From Centroberyx gerrardi (taxonomy: Eukaryota > Chordata > Actinopteri > Beryciformes > Berycidae), in contig NC_136005.1 in the NCBI RefSeq assembly GCF_048128805.1, positions 12,880,475 to 12,944,474 on the forward strand: DNA of 64,000 nt, given 5' to 3'. The position numbers and the translations under genes are program-made. How positions within the stretch are numbered: the first letter of the stretch is position 1; the number at the start of each line of letters is the position of its first letter. Positions 1 to 12,011 of the stretch are shown here, piece after piece. Below the pieces are notes generated by a model. That model searched no databases and was not told where the DNA came from. It saw only the letters and a program-made list of their open reading frames with translations.

Positions 1-2580
1 ATGAAGTGCTTCTTTCCTTTCAGATCACATCTTTATAAAAACCAAATACTGACATCAAAATTACACACATCATCTATTGATCAGATAATGCTTTCAGATA
101 TATTCACACAAGAATACTGATGATAAAACATGTTTATCAGAAAGTTCCACAATGCTTTTCCATCATATGATTTTACGGAATTGTATAATTTGTTGATGAA
201 ACATTTTCCTTACAGTAAGCAAAACACTTTTGAAAATACTATAATATGTAATATTTCACAATTTGACAGGAAAGGCATTTGTCAATTTTAGTGATGTCAT
301 AGGTAGAAGTGTTAATGAACATGATGAATCACAATTTGCTTTTACAGTAGAAGAAACCACAAACAAGTTTACCGTTGTAACCAATGACTTTATTCCTCAT
401 CAACCTTTTCATTTCTGTCAGGCCAGATGATTTATGGTATATAGTTTTGTAATTTGTGTTAAAACAATAAAAATGTATTAGACAATTAGTTAAAGGTACT
501 GTTAGTTCTATCAGGAATCACTCACATCCTAGCTTTAACCATTTATCGCAAATAGAGATGGCAATACAGTTTGACTTGGCGGTATGGTGCTACTCTCGGG
601 GATGATCCCTGCTACAGTAATATAGCATAACCATACTAATACGTAGCACATGATAAATAAGATGCAGGGAGCATGCAAATAATCCCCCGGAAATAGAGAC
701 CCTCTAGGGTGCAGAACCAAAGCAGGTGGAGGCTGGGGTGGAGGAGGCTCTTGTAAATACCAGCAAGCACACAGCAGCAACGCACTTATCAGCAACGCAC
801 TTATCAGCAACGCACTTATCAGCAACGCACTCATCAGCGTACAGACTGAATGTGAGTGTGAAGGCCTTTAAATAGACGACCAAATCACTGGTGTGAGATG
901 TGATAGGTGTGGCAGCAGTCAGCTGAGGCGGCATCGCATGACCTCGAGTGTCCCTGCCAGAACTAGATCATTTTTACAAAATTATCAAGGGTTTAGATGG
1001 CTGTGTGAACTGTTTTGAAAGAATGGACCTTTAGATTGGACAAATGTGTCAAATCAATTAAAGAAACTGTAAAAAAAAAAAAAAAGTGTGGGAAAAGGGT
1101 GAATGAGGGAAGAAATGTTAGGCAAGTGAGGGGGAACAGAGAGCAAGAACACGGCTCCACAAGCTGCAGGACGGGTCCATTCCTTCAAAGTTCCCCCCAG
1201 GTCATTTCCTTCCTTAACAGTTCCTCTTGTATAAGAGGAAGTTACACAATCATAAATTCCAAGCACAAAGCATCCATTCAAGGGTCAGTCTCGCTGGGGG
1301 GCCAGTAGCCTCTTACCACAGCGGAGAGTGAAGAGTCAATGTGTCAGGGGAGGCGACCACCGCTGCTCTGAGCTAGAGAGACTGGCAGGCATAAATAAGC
1401 AGGTAACCAGGTCAACTACAAGCTGCTTCAGGTGTGTGTCAAGCACACGTCGACGATAACAGAGACTGACTTGGCCCAACTGCACTCTACCTGCCCAGTG
1501 GCGCTGTCCGTGGTCCTGCCAGCCTCCACAAGCCACAACCTCAATATGTGATGCACTTCACGGCTAGTTTGCTCATTCAGTGTTATCTCTGCATCATGAT
1601 AAGACTGGAAGGTATTCTTAATATATGAGACATTTAAAGTGGTTGTCTATGAGATTTTGGTGACATCTTTGGTGATAAGCGGTCATTGCTGTAGTGTTTT
1701 TGCACTGCACTGATCACTTTGCAGTCACCTAGTGTGGTTAGTAGCTATACTGTGATGTCTCTTTCCTTGGATTTTTCTATAGGCATCAGTCTTTTCATGA
1801 CTGAATCTTCTGTTTATTTCAAACAAACCCCTGTTGCTGCTGCAGAAAATGTAGCAAATGTAAAATCTTTCATGAATTGGCTATGGGCTCAACCACTATT
1901 GTGTTCTATCAATTGACGACAGAGAGTAGCAAAATAGACATTTATTTCCATGGAAATGATGCAGATTGTTACTTAAAGTGGACAGAAGCAGAAACAGAAA
2001 GAATGGCTTCCTTGTTAGCAGTATATTATGTATGATGTTGTTCTTCATTTCCTTCATGCGCCTGAATCATCATTAACATTTAACAGTCAGAGGCACTGCA
2101 TAACAGAGAGAGACATAGAAGGACATACAAAGAGAGAGAGAGAGAGAAGTGGAGGGATATTAGAAGAGAGAGTGAATGTCAGAGGACTGAAGGAGAGGGA
2201 GCAGAGAGGAGGGCTGAGGACCTAATAAGTAGTGGATACTCTGTTATTTTTCTGTCCTCTCCCAGGCAGGAGCCTGACTAATTGTTGCCAACCAGCACTT
2301 TAACAGACCAGAACAATTCCACTCACAAACATGGGCTTCCACTTTTGGGAACGGTTTAGTTAATCACACAACAGTAAATCTGGAATGGGTAGCAGGAAGG
2401 AAGGAAGGAACAAAAGAACGAAGGGACAGAGGATGGGAAGTAGGAAGAAACATGCTAATAAAACCATCCATAGGAAATACTCATCCTCCTTTATTTTTGG
2501 ATATTTTAAGGTATTTCAGTAGTTTGACACAGGAAAAAAAAACAGTTTCCCCCCTCCTACTCACCCACCCACATGCCAGT
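1..2580. other. Gene-free stretch, no recognisable exon
   Basis: No frame here looks like a conserved protein. It is AT-rich sequence with a short minisatellite near 0.8 kb, an A-run near 1.07 kb and a GA-rich patch at about 2.10-2.22 kb. The missing first coding exon of yjefn3 could in principle lie here or before the window, but I could not identify it. Confidence 0.6.
776..835. repeat. 15-bp minisatellite, four units
   Basis: Four head-to-tail copies of AGCAACGCACTTATC; the last copy has one substitution (CTC for CTT). The unit length is a multiple of three, so it makes a repetitive open frame that should not be read as a protein. Confidence 0.9.
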
Positions 2581-2594
2581 CTAAGCAAAATGAA

Positions 2595-2679
2595 AGAAGA
2601 AGAAGAAGAAGAAGAAGAAGAAGAAGAAGAAGAAGAAGAAGAAGAAGAAGAAGAAGAAGAAGAAGAAGAAGAAGAAGAA
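2595..2679. repeat. (GAA)n trinucleotide microsatellite
   Basis: About 28 uninterrupted GAA units. The poly-Glu and poly-Ser frames across it are artefacts of the repeat. Long GAA/TTC tracts can form triplex DNA and are often length-polymorphic (general knowledge). Confidence 0.95.
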
Positions 2680-2934
2680 TCTACTGCATTGTTTTTACAG
2701 GTCATTAGGTCTAATATCCTACTGGCATCACCACAAATGGCAAAATACTGATTGAAGTCACCAAAGAAGTGTACAGTCTCTACCTCATCTGGGAGCAACA
2801 AAGCTTTTATGACCGGGTTTGGTGCTCCAATATGATTAACAGGGCAGGTAATCCTCTCTGTGTTGCATTATTCTTAGAGAGAGTCATTAGTGTTGCTTAA
2901 CCATTGTAGTCTACAGTTGGAATTTGTGCCTTTA

Positions 2935-4410
2935 TGTTTTTGTTCAATTAATGTCAGGAGTATTTGTGATTTGTTTGAACACAAAGCTATTTTTCTGTAC
3001 TGCAGAAGGCTGAGTGCAGATTTTTATTTTCTACAGGAGACACATGCTTGTTCTTGCAATTCAGTTTTTTGGACAAATCAATGGGGTCACGATATTTGGT
3101 TCTGTTATGGCAACAACAGTCACTCTGCTGGAGTGGCAGATCTAAAGGGCAGCCTTTCATCAGTAAGAAATCTTACAACTACGGAAGATGGACAATCTTA
3201 ACTGTAGATCTAAACAGTGAAATTCTTATTTTGGAGAGCATTTATGCATCAAATTATAAATAAAACAACGTGTAATTTCAAGAATAATAATAATAATAAA
3301 TAATGCTATGAGTGTATTTCAAGATAATTCAGTTTCTAATGTGATGCTTGATAGATTCCCCTCTCCAAAAGGGCCCAAGCTCTGTAAATCCAGATTTTGA
3401 TAATCTTTGTGCTGGCCTTGGTCTGTAGGTTTAGATAAAAAAAAAAAAAAAGTTCAACTGGTCTAGCAAGGACATGCCAAGGCAATGAAGGACTGACTTT
3501 TGGTTAGTCTGTACTTGTTTAGATAATCAGGTCAGTAAAGTTACCATTGATCCCTCCATTCTCGCTGATCACAAAATGATTTATTTCTCTATCAATCTCA
3601 ATATCTCTGGAGGTGATAAGCCAAACAAAGGCTATTGCAAATGAAATAAATCTTTAAACTTTTAAAGCGATTATCCAGGAACACTGGAGGAAAGCTCAAG
3701 TACTTTAAGTCTTATGGGAAATATTGTGAATTTATGAAGTTCAAAGTAAGACAATCAGCCATGAAAAGTAAAGAAATTGGAAAAGCTTGAGGAAATAGTT
3801 TCTCTCCTCTTCTAAAGAGGATTTGGATGGATAAGGAAAGGTCAAGCTCTTTTCTTTGCAAATAGAACTTCAATCAGATATATAAAGAAAAAGAAAAAGC
3901 TGCTTTTATATGTTCAGGACTTCGATGGTTAAAGGAAAGGGAGAAAGATACTAAGTATTTTTACAAAGAAGGCCAGATTTACCTCTCTTCACAAACTGAT
4001 AAACTGAAAATCAGAACCCTAAAGATTTCAAATCATTTTTCTAAATTTTACCATGCAGCAAAGCTTGATCCACTAGTGATATGTCTGCCTTTCTTAATCT
4101 GGTCAGACTTGATGCACAGTGCATAATTGTAAATGTCTGTTACAGAACTTAGAAGATGTATAAATAGATAAAAACTTTTATTATACACAGATTTAAAATT
4201 GCCATTGTGTGAGCCTATTACTCATTTGTTTTGGGAATGATGTAAAAGACTTCTTACAGAATTAAATTACTCTGTACCAATCAACAAAGACAATAATGCT
4301 TTCTTTGTTATTAATTTATAATATGATGATATTTTATTCATAAAATGAGATGGAAGCAAGCCTCTATTTCATTTGTTTAAAATCAACCTGGAAGTTATTA
4401 CCAAATGTAA
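2935..4410 (+). mobile_element. L1/Tx1-like LINE relic (ORF2 fragments)
   Basis: Conceptual translation gives broken pieces of a non-LTR retrotransposon ORF2. An AP-endonuclease-like block contains FLQETHA (near 3028-3048) followed by QWGHDIWF (near 3080-3105). A later endonuclease fragment reads LADHKMIYFSI near 3555-3590. A C-terminal-like motif THLFWE lies near 4218-4235, followed by A/T-rich sequence. Stops and frame changes are frequent and the reverse transcriptase core is missing, so this is an old, internally deleted copy. Family placement rests on recalled motif similarity; the boundaries are approximate. Confidence 0.6.
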
Positions 4411-4579
4411 AAAAAAAAGTAAAAAGTAGTTTGCACTGTTAACATGTTTGATAAATATGCCCTTTTTTTTTTTTTTATTATTATAGGTATTTAAACATCC
4501 CTTTACATATTTATTATGTGTCCTGTTGTGTTGTTTGTAAAGAAAAAAACACCAAAAAACAAAACACAGTTATCAATCT

Positions 4580-4890
4580 CGTCGGCCGACAAAAGTTGGC
4601 CCCGGCTGAACCCGCAGCCATCAGCCAGCCAATCAGATTTCCGCGCTTCCTTGTTTCCCCACTGATCTGATTTAGTTCCACGAACAACAGTTCCGCATGG
4701 CAAGTGCAAAATGGACGAGAAGTTGATTAAAGCCATTCACTCCCTCAGTTATTTTAATCACGCTCCTTATCTCTGGAGCAGATCACGCTGGATAGGCGGA
4801 AGGAGGGAAAGTGGGAAGGAGGGGGTGGAAAAACAGCTATTTCTGTCTTTTATTGTTAGAAAGACAGAAGCCTATTCTATTCAGCTCTGA
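4580..4890 (+). other. Possible transposon-derived MADF-like 5' end
   Basis: A CCAAT-containing patch near 4625 is followed by a 59-codon frame starting at ATG 4711 (MDEKLIKAIHSL...). Its start resembles the N-terminus of MADF-type DNA-binding proteins associated with PIF/Harbinger elements. No partner transposase or terminal repeats were seen, so this is a weak suggestion only. Confidence 0.22.
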
Positions 4891-5132
4891 CTGTCGTGGA
4901 AGTATTATTCCTCGCCTCTCCATAAATAGATGATTGAGACGCAGGGATGCTCCACAATAACCAGACTACATACGGTATTAGTCACTTGAACATGTTGATG
5001 CTCCTTACAGTGTTTGGTGACAATGTTCGTTAGCAGGCTCTGTGGGACGGATTCAGGACCTTTGTGTGCTGCTCTTTTCTACTTTCATCACAGTTCTGCT
5101 GCTCCATAATCATCTGCTGAGCTTTGTGGGAA

Positions 5133-5136
<4 letters not shown>

Positions 5137-5176
<40 letters not shown>
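5137..5176. repeat. (GT)n microsatellite
   Basis: About 20 GT units. It is the first of a series of alternating purine-pyrimidine tracts through 5-12 kb. The Cys-Val frame over it is not a gene. Confidence 0.95.
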
Positions 5177-5179
<3 letters not shown>

Positions 5180-5545
5180 TCATGTAGTTTGAGGAGGTGC
5201 TCATGTGCCATTTGGCTATTTATATGCGTATTCTGTGTGGGTACAGTATATCTAACAGTATCCTACTGATGTTGTAAAGGAGAGCGCTGCTGTGTGTGTG
5301 TTTGTTTGTCTCACTGCTTACTGAAGCACTGTGTGTGCGTTTTGTGTGTTTGTATTTATGTGTATGTGTGCCTTTGAGTTTGTTTATCTCCTCAAAGTGT
5401 GTGTGCATGTATAACTGTATGAGCATAATAATAATCAGTAATCATAATCAATATCAGTAATCATAATCATAATCAGCAATCATAACCAGAGTACAAATTG
5501 TACGTTCTATTTATGGGATTGTTTGTCCATGTTGTGTGTACTGTG

Positions 5546-5634
<89 letters not shown>
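5546..5634. repeat. Compound (TG)n(AG)n microsatellite
   Basis: About 27 TG units switch directly into about 17 AG units. Both strands give long low-complexity frames that are rejected as genes. Confidence 0.95.
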
Positions 5635-5636
<2 letters not shown>

Positions 5637-5839
5637 TATGTTGGTACATTTTCTGCATCTATATATTGATGTTTTTGTAATTTAAATGTAATTTTTGTAC
5701 TTTCTTTCATACTGAACATATTTCACATTCTTACCAGTAAGGGCTACTGCTACTACTGCTGCTATTTTGCACACCCTCTTACCGCTGTAATCTAAACTGT
5801 CACACTTCCATCCCTAAATATCCACTTAATATCTTCTAG

Positions 5840-5990
5840 TGCTGAAATTGTTTGTTAACTATGCTTCCATAACCACCATTTTCTCTATTGTTATTCATAT
5901 TCTTTGTTTCTCTGCTGTATCCTTTTACAATTTGCTGCTGCAGTGGGCCAGTCTCCCCACAGGGATCATTAAAGTTTCATCTTACCTTAT
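5840..5990 (+). mobile_element. Retroposon 3' tail relic
   Basis: The end (about 5953-5985) reads CCCCACAGGGATCATTAAAG, a variant of the 'TTTCCCCATGGGGATCAATAAA' tail that ends the SINE copies at 28.3 and 41.5 kb. The head is not recognisable, so it may be a truncated LINE or SINE. Confidence 0.45.
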
Positions 5991-7035
5991 CTCATGTGTA
6001 AAGGTAAACAGACTCATTAAGGGAGATGTGATCACAGTTGAGCACCGCTGCAGCAGAGGTGACACGCCGCAGGCACACGCAAGGCACAGCATGGGGAAAT
6101 TAACTCTCCCTTCTGGGAAAGGCTGCAGGGACCCCCAGCCTGCTACTGTCTCTTCTGAGTGGCTGGGCGGCTGCTGTTGCAACAGATGCTCGTACTCATA
6201 AGGCTGTCTTTTCTGGGTAGCCTGAACACACGTGCACATAGACACCAACATCATTGCACATACGCCCACAAGTGTCAGGGATATGACTGCTTCCATAATT
6301 GCTTTCCTTTGGCGTTCTGGAGGATTCTCTGGGTTTTTCCACATCTAAAATTGCAAGAATGTACACAAATAATTGGTTTCATGGGATTTCCAAGTACTTA
6401 TAAGCATATTTGATGCTTCAGTAGTTTCAGGTGAATAAATTTGTGATTTTAAGAATTATAATAAGCATCATAAGAGCTGGTGATTGGGAAGAGATGACGT
6501 GACATGAAGCAGCCATGTATCATCGGTCTCACTGACTGTCCTGTAAACGCTCGGTGCTGCTCCCTTGTGGTCAGAGCGCCTCGCTCTCAGCTGGAAAGCC
6601 CATAATTTCTTTTCTGTGGGTAACGAAAAGAATCAATAGTAATGGCCAGTTCAACAGCAGTATCATTACAGGGTAAGAACAACCACCAGGACGGAGCTCG
6701 GCGTTCCCAACCCACCAACAACAGCACCATGAACGTGTGTGTTTTTTTTACACACATGGTATTGAATTGCCCTCTCCGTATTAAAGGAGAGCAAACCAAA
6801 TAGCCCATCCACAGGGCGGATCAATTCAGCTCAATGGAAAGTGTACGGAGCGCTGGTGCTGCTGGGAGCTGACAGCGAATAGAAAGCGAACCCTGTGGAC
6901 CGAGGTGAACTTTCCAAAGATCAACTTGTCACAGTGAGTCAGGAAAGATCCCCGAGGCGAGCCGTGGGTGACAGCTGCTGCTGCTCCACTGGCACAGGTA
7001 AATGCCAGCAGCCCCGCTCGGATACACTGGCTTGC

Positions 7036-7046
7036 TGACACACACA

Positions 7047-7098
<52 letters not shown>

Positions 7099-7200
7099 CC
7101 TCTGTTTTAAAAGAAATACCAGCAAGCTCAGCATTAGTCACCCTGTCGCCATATAGAGAATGGAGAGGAGTGGCACAGAAACAATGGGTTCAGAATGAAT
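7036..7200. repeat. CA microsatellite plus duplicated flank, copy 1
   Basis: A (CA)n tract (about 7040-7090) is followed by unique sequence containing AGCATTAGTCACCCTGTC (about 7130-7147). The same order of CA tract then flank recurs at 8423-8580 with moderate divergence, so this is a local segmental duplication or a dispersed repeat that carries its own CA tract. Confidence 0.6.
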
Positions 7201-7223
7201 GTGCCCCCCCCCCCCCCGACTCA

Positions 7224-7269
<46 letters not shown>

Positions 7270-7278
7270 CACACGCTC
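7201..7278. repeat. Poly-C run and (CA)n microsatellite
   Basis: A run of about 14 C residues (7204-7217) is followed by a nearly pure CA tract interrupted by a few CG and CT steps. No gene. Confidence 0.9.
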
Positions 7279-7802
7279 ACATATGCTGTGACACAGGATT
7301 ATCACAATGACCCTCCTGGAGACCTTCACTGTAATTGCTGAGCATTCAAGTAACAGAAATAGTGTGTGTAATGTTTTGTGTGTGTACTCTTTTTCTTAGA
7401 GAGGGAGAAAGTTAAAAAGCGTTTGTGAGACAGTGATACAACGCAGCATTAATACTGTCTCTAGCTTCGAGCACAAAACTCTCTGTGGAAAATAGATTCA
7501 AATTATTCCATGAACAATGATGATCTCAGTTCTATCTCAACTACTAGATTGAACCAGTCTGCCTAGAGAAAATCTGTTGTACAGTTTATCTTATCTTTTC
7601 TGTAGGTTCACTGTTGTGCTGTGTGTATTTAGTTAAGGCTAATGACAAAATGCTGACTATGCAACATTTGAATAGAATGATATATATTGGATACAGAGGT
7701 TGGTGTGGTGTGCTGTCTTTGCTCTTTGCTGGATCCTTAGGTGGCTTTTGATGACAAGACATGACATGCAGATAGCCAAACAAACACACACATGTACGTG
7801 CT

Positions 7803-7806
<4 letters not shown>

Positions 7807-7854
<48 letters not shown>
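7807..7854. repeat. (AC)n microsatellite
   Basis: About 24 AC units. Frames crossing it on both strands are low complexity. Confidence 0.95.
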
Positions 7855-7855
<1 letters not shown>

Positions 7856-8421
7856 CTCTTTAAAGATTGTTTGAGAGGTAAAGGTTTGAAGCAGAGCCGA
7901 GAGACCCTGCTGATGCAGTGCTGATTTGATGCAGTGTATTGATCTTGTGTATCGATCCTCCTCTTTCTCTGCCTCATTGGTGTGCAATGATCTCAAGACT
8001 GATCTTTATGGGTAGACGGAAATATCTAATAACATCTTAACTGCCCTTTCAATATCATTTACCTGCTGCATAATTCCTTTTTTGTTTTCAGAGATTCCTT
8101 TTCATTCTCTGAGGGGTTTCAAAGCACAGCAAATTTGAAAAAAATTAATACATCCAATCTTGTTTTGTTGCACCCCTCATAACAATTTCTTTTATTTATC
8201 ATCCAGTGTTTCTTAATGAGCTGCAGTACTGAGGAGAGCCACTAGGTGTCTCTAGTGTAATGGGGATGTACCGCAACTCAAGCAGCTCTCTGAGAAGAAA
8301 GAAGGCTGTTTATCATTTCCACTTGGACTGTTGCTGCTGCTCATACTCTAAATAAGAGGTGACAGCATTGTGGCTGCAGCCCTGTCACCTGTCCAATGCT
8401 AGGGTGCCTTAAGCTTGTTTG

Positions 8422-8422
<1 letters not shown>

Positions 8423-8463
<41 letters not shown>

Positions 8464-8580
8464 ACACACACACACATGCTAAAAGAAGCACCAGCAGGCT
8501 CCAATACAGCAGCATTAGTCACACTGTCACCATGCAGAGAACGGGGAGAGGCATCACAGAAACAACACATGTGAACGATA
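8423..8580. repeat. CA microsatellite plus duplicated flank, copy 2
   Basis: A (CA)n tract (about 8424-8474) is followed by CAGCATTAGTCACACTGTCA and an AGAGAACGGGGAGAGG block matching the flank of copy 1 at 7.1 kb. Copy 2 has a short extra insert near 8500 (CCAATACAGC). Confidence 0.6.
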
Positions 8581-9294
8581 GATACAATAACTCACACACA
8601 TGCACACAAGGTTGAACACATGCACACGCACACACACACCCTCTGGTATGTGTGAGCTACTGTAAAGGCCACAGTTGAGTCTGTCTCTCAGACGGTCTGC
8701 TTTGGGTTTCATGACCGCACTTCCCAAAAGCCATTAAGGCTTGTAAAGAGTAGACCTAGACCTTGACATGTACCTGTTTGAGAAATACTTACTGGAAGCG
8801 CTCAACCACAGTTGTTGCTCTGGCAAAAAGAAAATATGTGACACGGAACCTCTTAAGCGTGCGTACATGTAAGCAGACCGACTTAGCTGTGTCGTAAATA
8901 CCTTTTTCCTAGTGCTTTATGGATTACTGTGTAGTTCATACCACAACTCTATTATGTATCATTTCTGTGCCACGTAAATGCTAAAAGCCACCTCATAAAT
9001 GCCTGGTATACCACTTAGTGTTGGCCTCCTGTGAGCTCTGCAACACGCTCACACACTGGAGTGGCAGAAATGACTTTTTGATTTGCACTATTCATTTAGA
9101 TTTTGCGCTTTGGCGTTTGACTCACCTGCTGCAGCGCATGAGTTATCTGTTAAGCCTTTTGATGAGGCTTAACACATACTGTATGATAACAGCAATTATG
9201 GTGATGGTGATGTTTGCATTGATGATGAGCGTGATGGGTAAATATGACGCCTCTCTTACTAAGCATATACTGTATCTTGTCCTGTGTCCTACAG

Positions 9295-9403
9295 TAAAGT
9301 GGAGGCGGCAGCTATTGAGACAGAGCTGCTGAAGGACTACAGGTTTGGACAGCAGCAGCTGGTAGAGATTTGGGGACACGCCTGCGCCATCGCCATCACT
9401 AAG
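9295..9403 (+). CDS. yjefn3: yjefn3 exon (first visible coding exon)
   Basis: Acceptor CCTACAG|T and donor AAG|GTCCGT. The leading T is the third base of a split codon (phase 2). It encodes the N-terminal helix of the YjeF_N fold, [18 protein letters not shown] and onward, ending AIAITK. There is no in-frame ATG within the exon, so translation must start in an upstream exon. Confidence 0.88.
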
Positions 9404-11017
9404 GTCCGTACGCCTTCCAGCTTTCATATCCGCTCCTGTTCCTGTTCTCCTCCCTCTCCTCTCTCCCAAAAAACTGTGGTTATTGTTAGTGAGTGGCTGT
9501 TTTTTTAGTTAGAGAGTGGATGAATTAGTTCTTTGTTTCTTTTTTTTTTCTTTCTTTCTTTCTTTCTTTCTTTCTTTAGTTCTAGTACAATGCAAAACGG
9601 AACACGAGGCAAACTCTTTCTCTTTCCCTCTTCTCTTTTTAACAATCATTTTTTCAGGAGGCATCGATCCATCCATCCACCCTTTCATCTATCCATGCGA
9701 TCACTGTAACTACAGACTGAGAGAGACAAATAACATTGTTCCAGTAGGTTTTTATTAGGGTCGTAATGTTTTGCTTTTATTGTTAAACGGACCTTTGCTT
9801 GGAGGAACTGTCACGCTTAGGAGCCTCGTTTCCTCAGACCATTAAACCAGCGGCACCGCTGAGCAGCGGTCACTATTTACTGTGAAATATCTGCTGTATC
9901 TGCTGTGTGTGCAATGTCTTGGCCCAGACCAGGGGCCCATATATCTGTGTGTGTGTGTGTGTGTGTGTGCATATGTGTGTGTGTGTGATCAGTAGCAGTA
10001 CCTCTACTAGCTGTGTTAGCAATGTCTTGTCTGGTTTAGTCTGCTGTGCTGATTCTGTTCTATTCTATTCTATTCTATTCTATTATATCCTATTCTATTC
10101 TGCTCTACTGTGCTTTGCTTTGTAGTTCTATTCTGCTGTCTGTCTTATTTTCTGCATTTTGCCACTGTTTTGTTCTATTCTGTTCTCTTATTTTATATTC
10201 TGTTTGATTCTCTTATTTTATATTCTGTTCTGATCTGTTCTATTCTGTTCTCTTCTCCTATTTTCTATCCTGTTCTGTTCTGCTCTGTTCTGTCATTGCG
10301 TTGCAGTGAAACGGAAAAATTCCTCTGTACACAAATTGTATTGATTGCTTGAAAATGTCACCCGAAGCTTTGTATGATTGTACAAGAGGGCAAACAATCA
10401 CAGCTGCTGCTAGGCTTGCACTTTCCCAATTTGCATTAACTACCACCCAAAATGTCTGATTATTATATGAAGGAAATTAGAACTTCCTCTGACTTTTACT
10501 CCTTTTACGCCTCCAGGCAGCACACCTGAGCTGTTCCTCCTCACACCAGTCCAGAACCACAGCTCTTCTTCTGTGGTGCGGTTGCGGTTGCATTCTGCAG
10601 CGCTCTGGACTGTGTCAGTGGAGGGCTGTTAGGAACACATGTGGTTCCCTTTGACCAGACCACTGGCTTGGTTTAACGCCACACTAGTTTCCTCAGCGGG
10701 CCCTCCGCAGGCTGTGATGAATAGGAGTCCGAGCTACCAGACACATGAACCCTGCTTCGCTGTCAGGAGGAGGGATGGAGAGACGGAGAGGGAGAGAGAC
10801 AAAGACTAACAGAGAGAGAGGGAGACAGAGAGACAGACAGAAACAAAAACAGATATGTGTGATTTACAGGAAAAGGAGAGCAAAAGAGAGTGGGAGAGAA
10901 ATAAAAAATAAGTCTAGGCAAAGAGACAGACAGAGAGAGGAAGAGAGAAATAGATACAGAAAAAGAGGGGGCGAGAGAGACAGACAGAGAGAGAGAGAGA
11001 AAGAGAGAGAGAGGGAC

Positions 11018-11049
<32 letters not shown>

Positions 11050-11097
11050 TAACAGACAAATACAGAGAGAGAGAGGGAGAGAGAGAGAGAATAAGAG

Positions 11098-11144
<47 letters not shown>

Positions 11145-11947
11145 TACAGTGAGAGAATCATTAAAATTCATGGCAAGAAAGACACAAACATTGCTGTTGA
11201 CATTGCAAACAAAATGAGATTGAAGATGCGACACATGTCCTGTCACACTGCCCAATATCACCCTGTTAGAGATGTGGATTTCCCAATCTTTTGTCATAGA
11301 ATCAAGGACAAATCTTGTCTACTTATGTCATTATATAAGTATGAATATAAATATTTCATTGTTTTTGTGTGTGATATAGCTGTAAATATTGCATGCATGT
11401 ATGAACTTGCTTTCATTTTATATTAATTCTTACTAATATTTACTGCTTTGGCAACACAAGCTTTGGCAACACAAGCATACTGGTCATGCTAATAAAGCCA
11501 TTCTGACTCTGAGAGGGTGAGAGACAGACAGATACAGAGAGAGACAGTTAAAAGAGAGAGGGAGAGAATAAAAAAGAGAGAAGGATAATGACAAGGCAGA
11601 GTGGCAGAGAGTCTGTGTGCTCTCCCTCAGAGTGTGTGATTAAACCCACCACATCCACTTCCCCTCTATTATCATCAGCCACCACTGGCCCCTTGCCTGG
11701 CCCTCCACCGCGGGCCCCGACAGCATAGCCTTACTAGACAAACACAGGCTGGACGTCCCGGGACCAGCCAGCAGCGCGCTACCGGTTACCGGCTGCCCGC
11801 ATGACATCACCGCTATTTAAGGAAAATTACAGTAGAAGGAGATGCAGACAGTCTGATTTCACTGCTGGTCTAGCGCTGGCTTCCAAATACACCACACAAA
11901 CATGCATACATGCACGTGCACATGTGCTCACACACACGCACACACAC

Positions 11948-12011
<64 letters not shown>

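Noticed and set aside
2452..2801. Open frames on both strands with poly-Glu or poly-Ser runs
   Set aside because: Produced entirely by the (GAA)n microsatellite; no conserved flanking sequence.
5473..5719. Frames rich in Thr-His, Ser-Leu and Cys-Val
   Set aside because: Six-frame reads of the TG/AG microsatellite.
10745..11297. Four overlapping frames of 93-135 codons with Arg/Glu or Leu/Ser repeats
   Set aside because: Low-complexity translation of the GA-rich tract on both strands; one includes part of a LINE relic.
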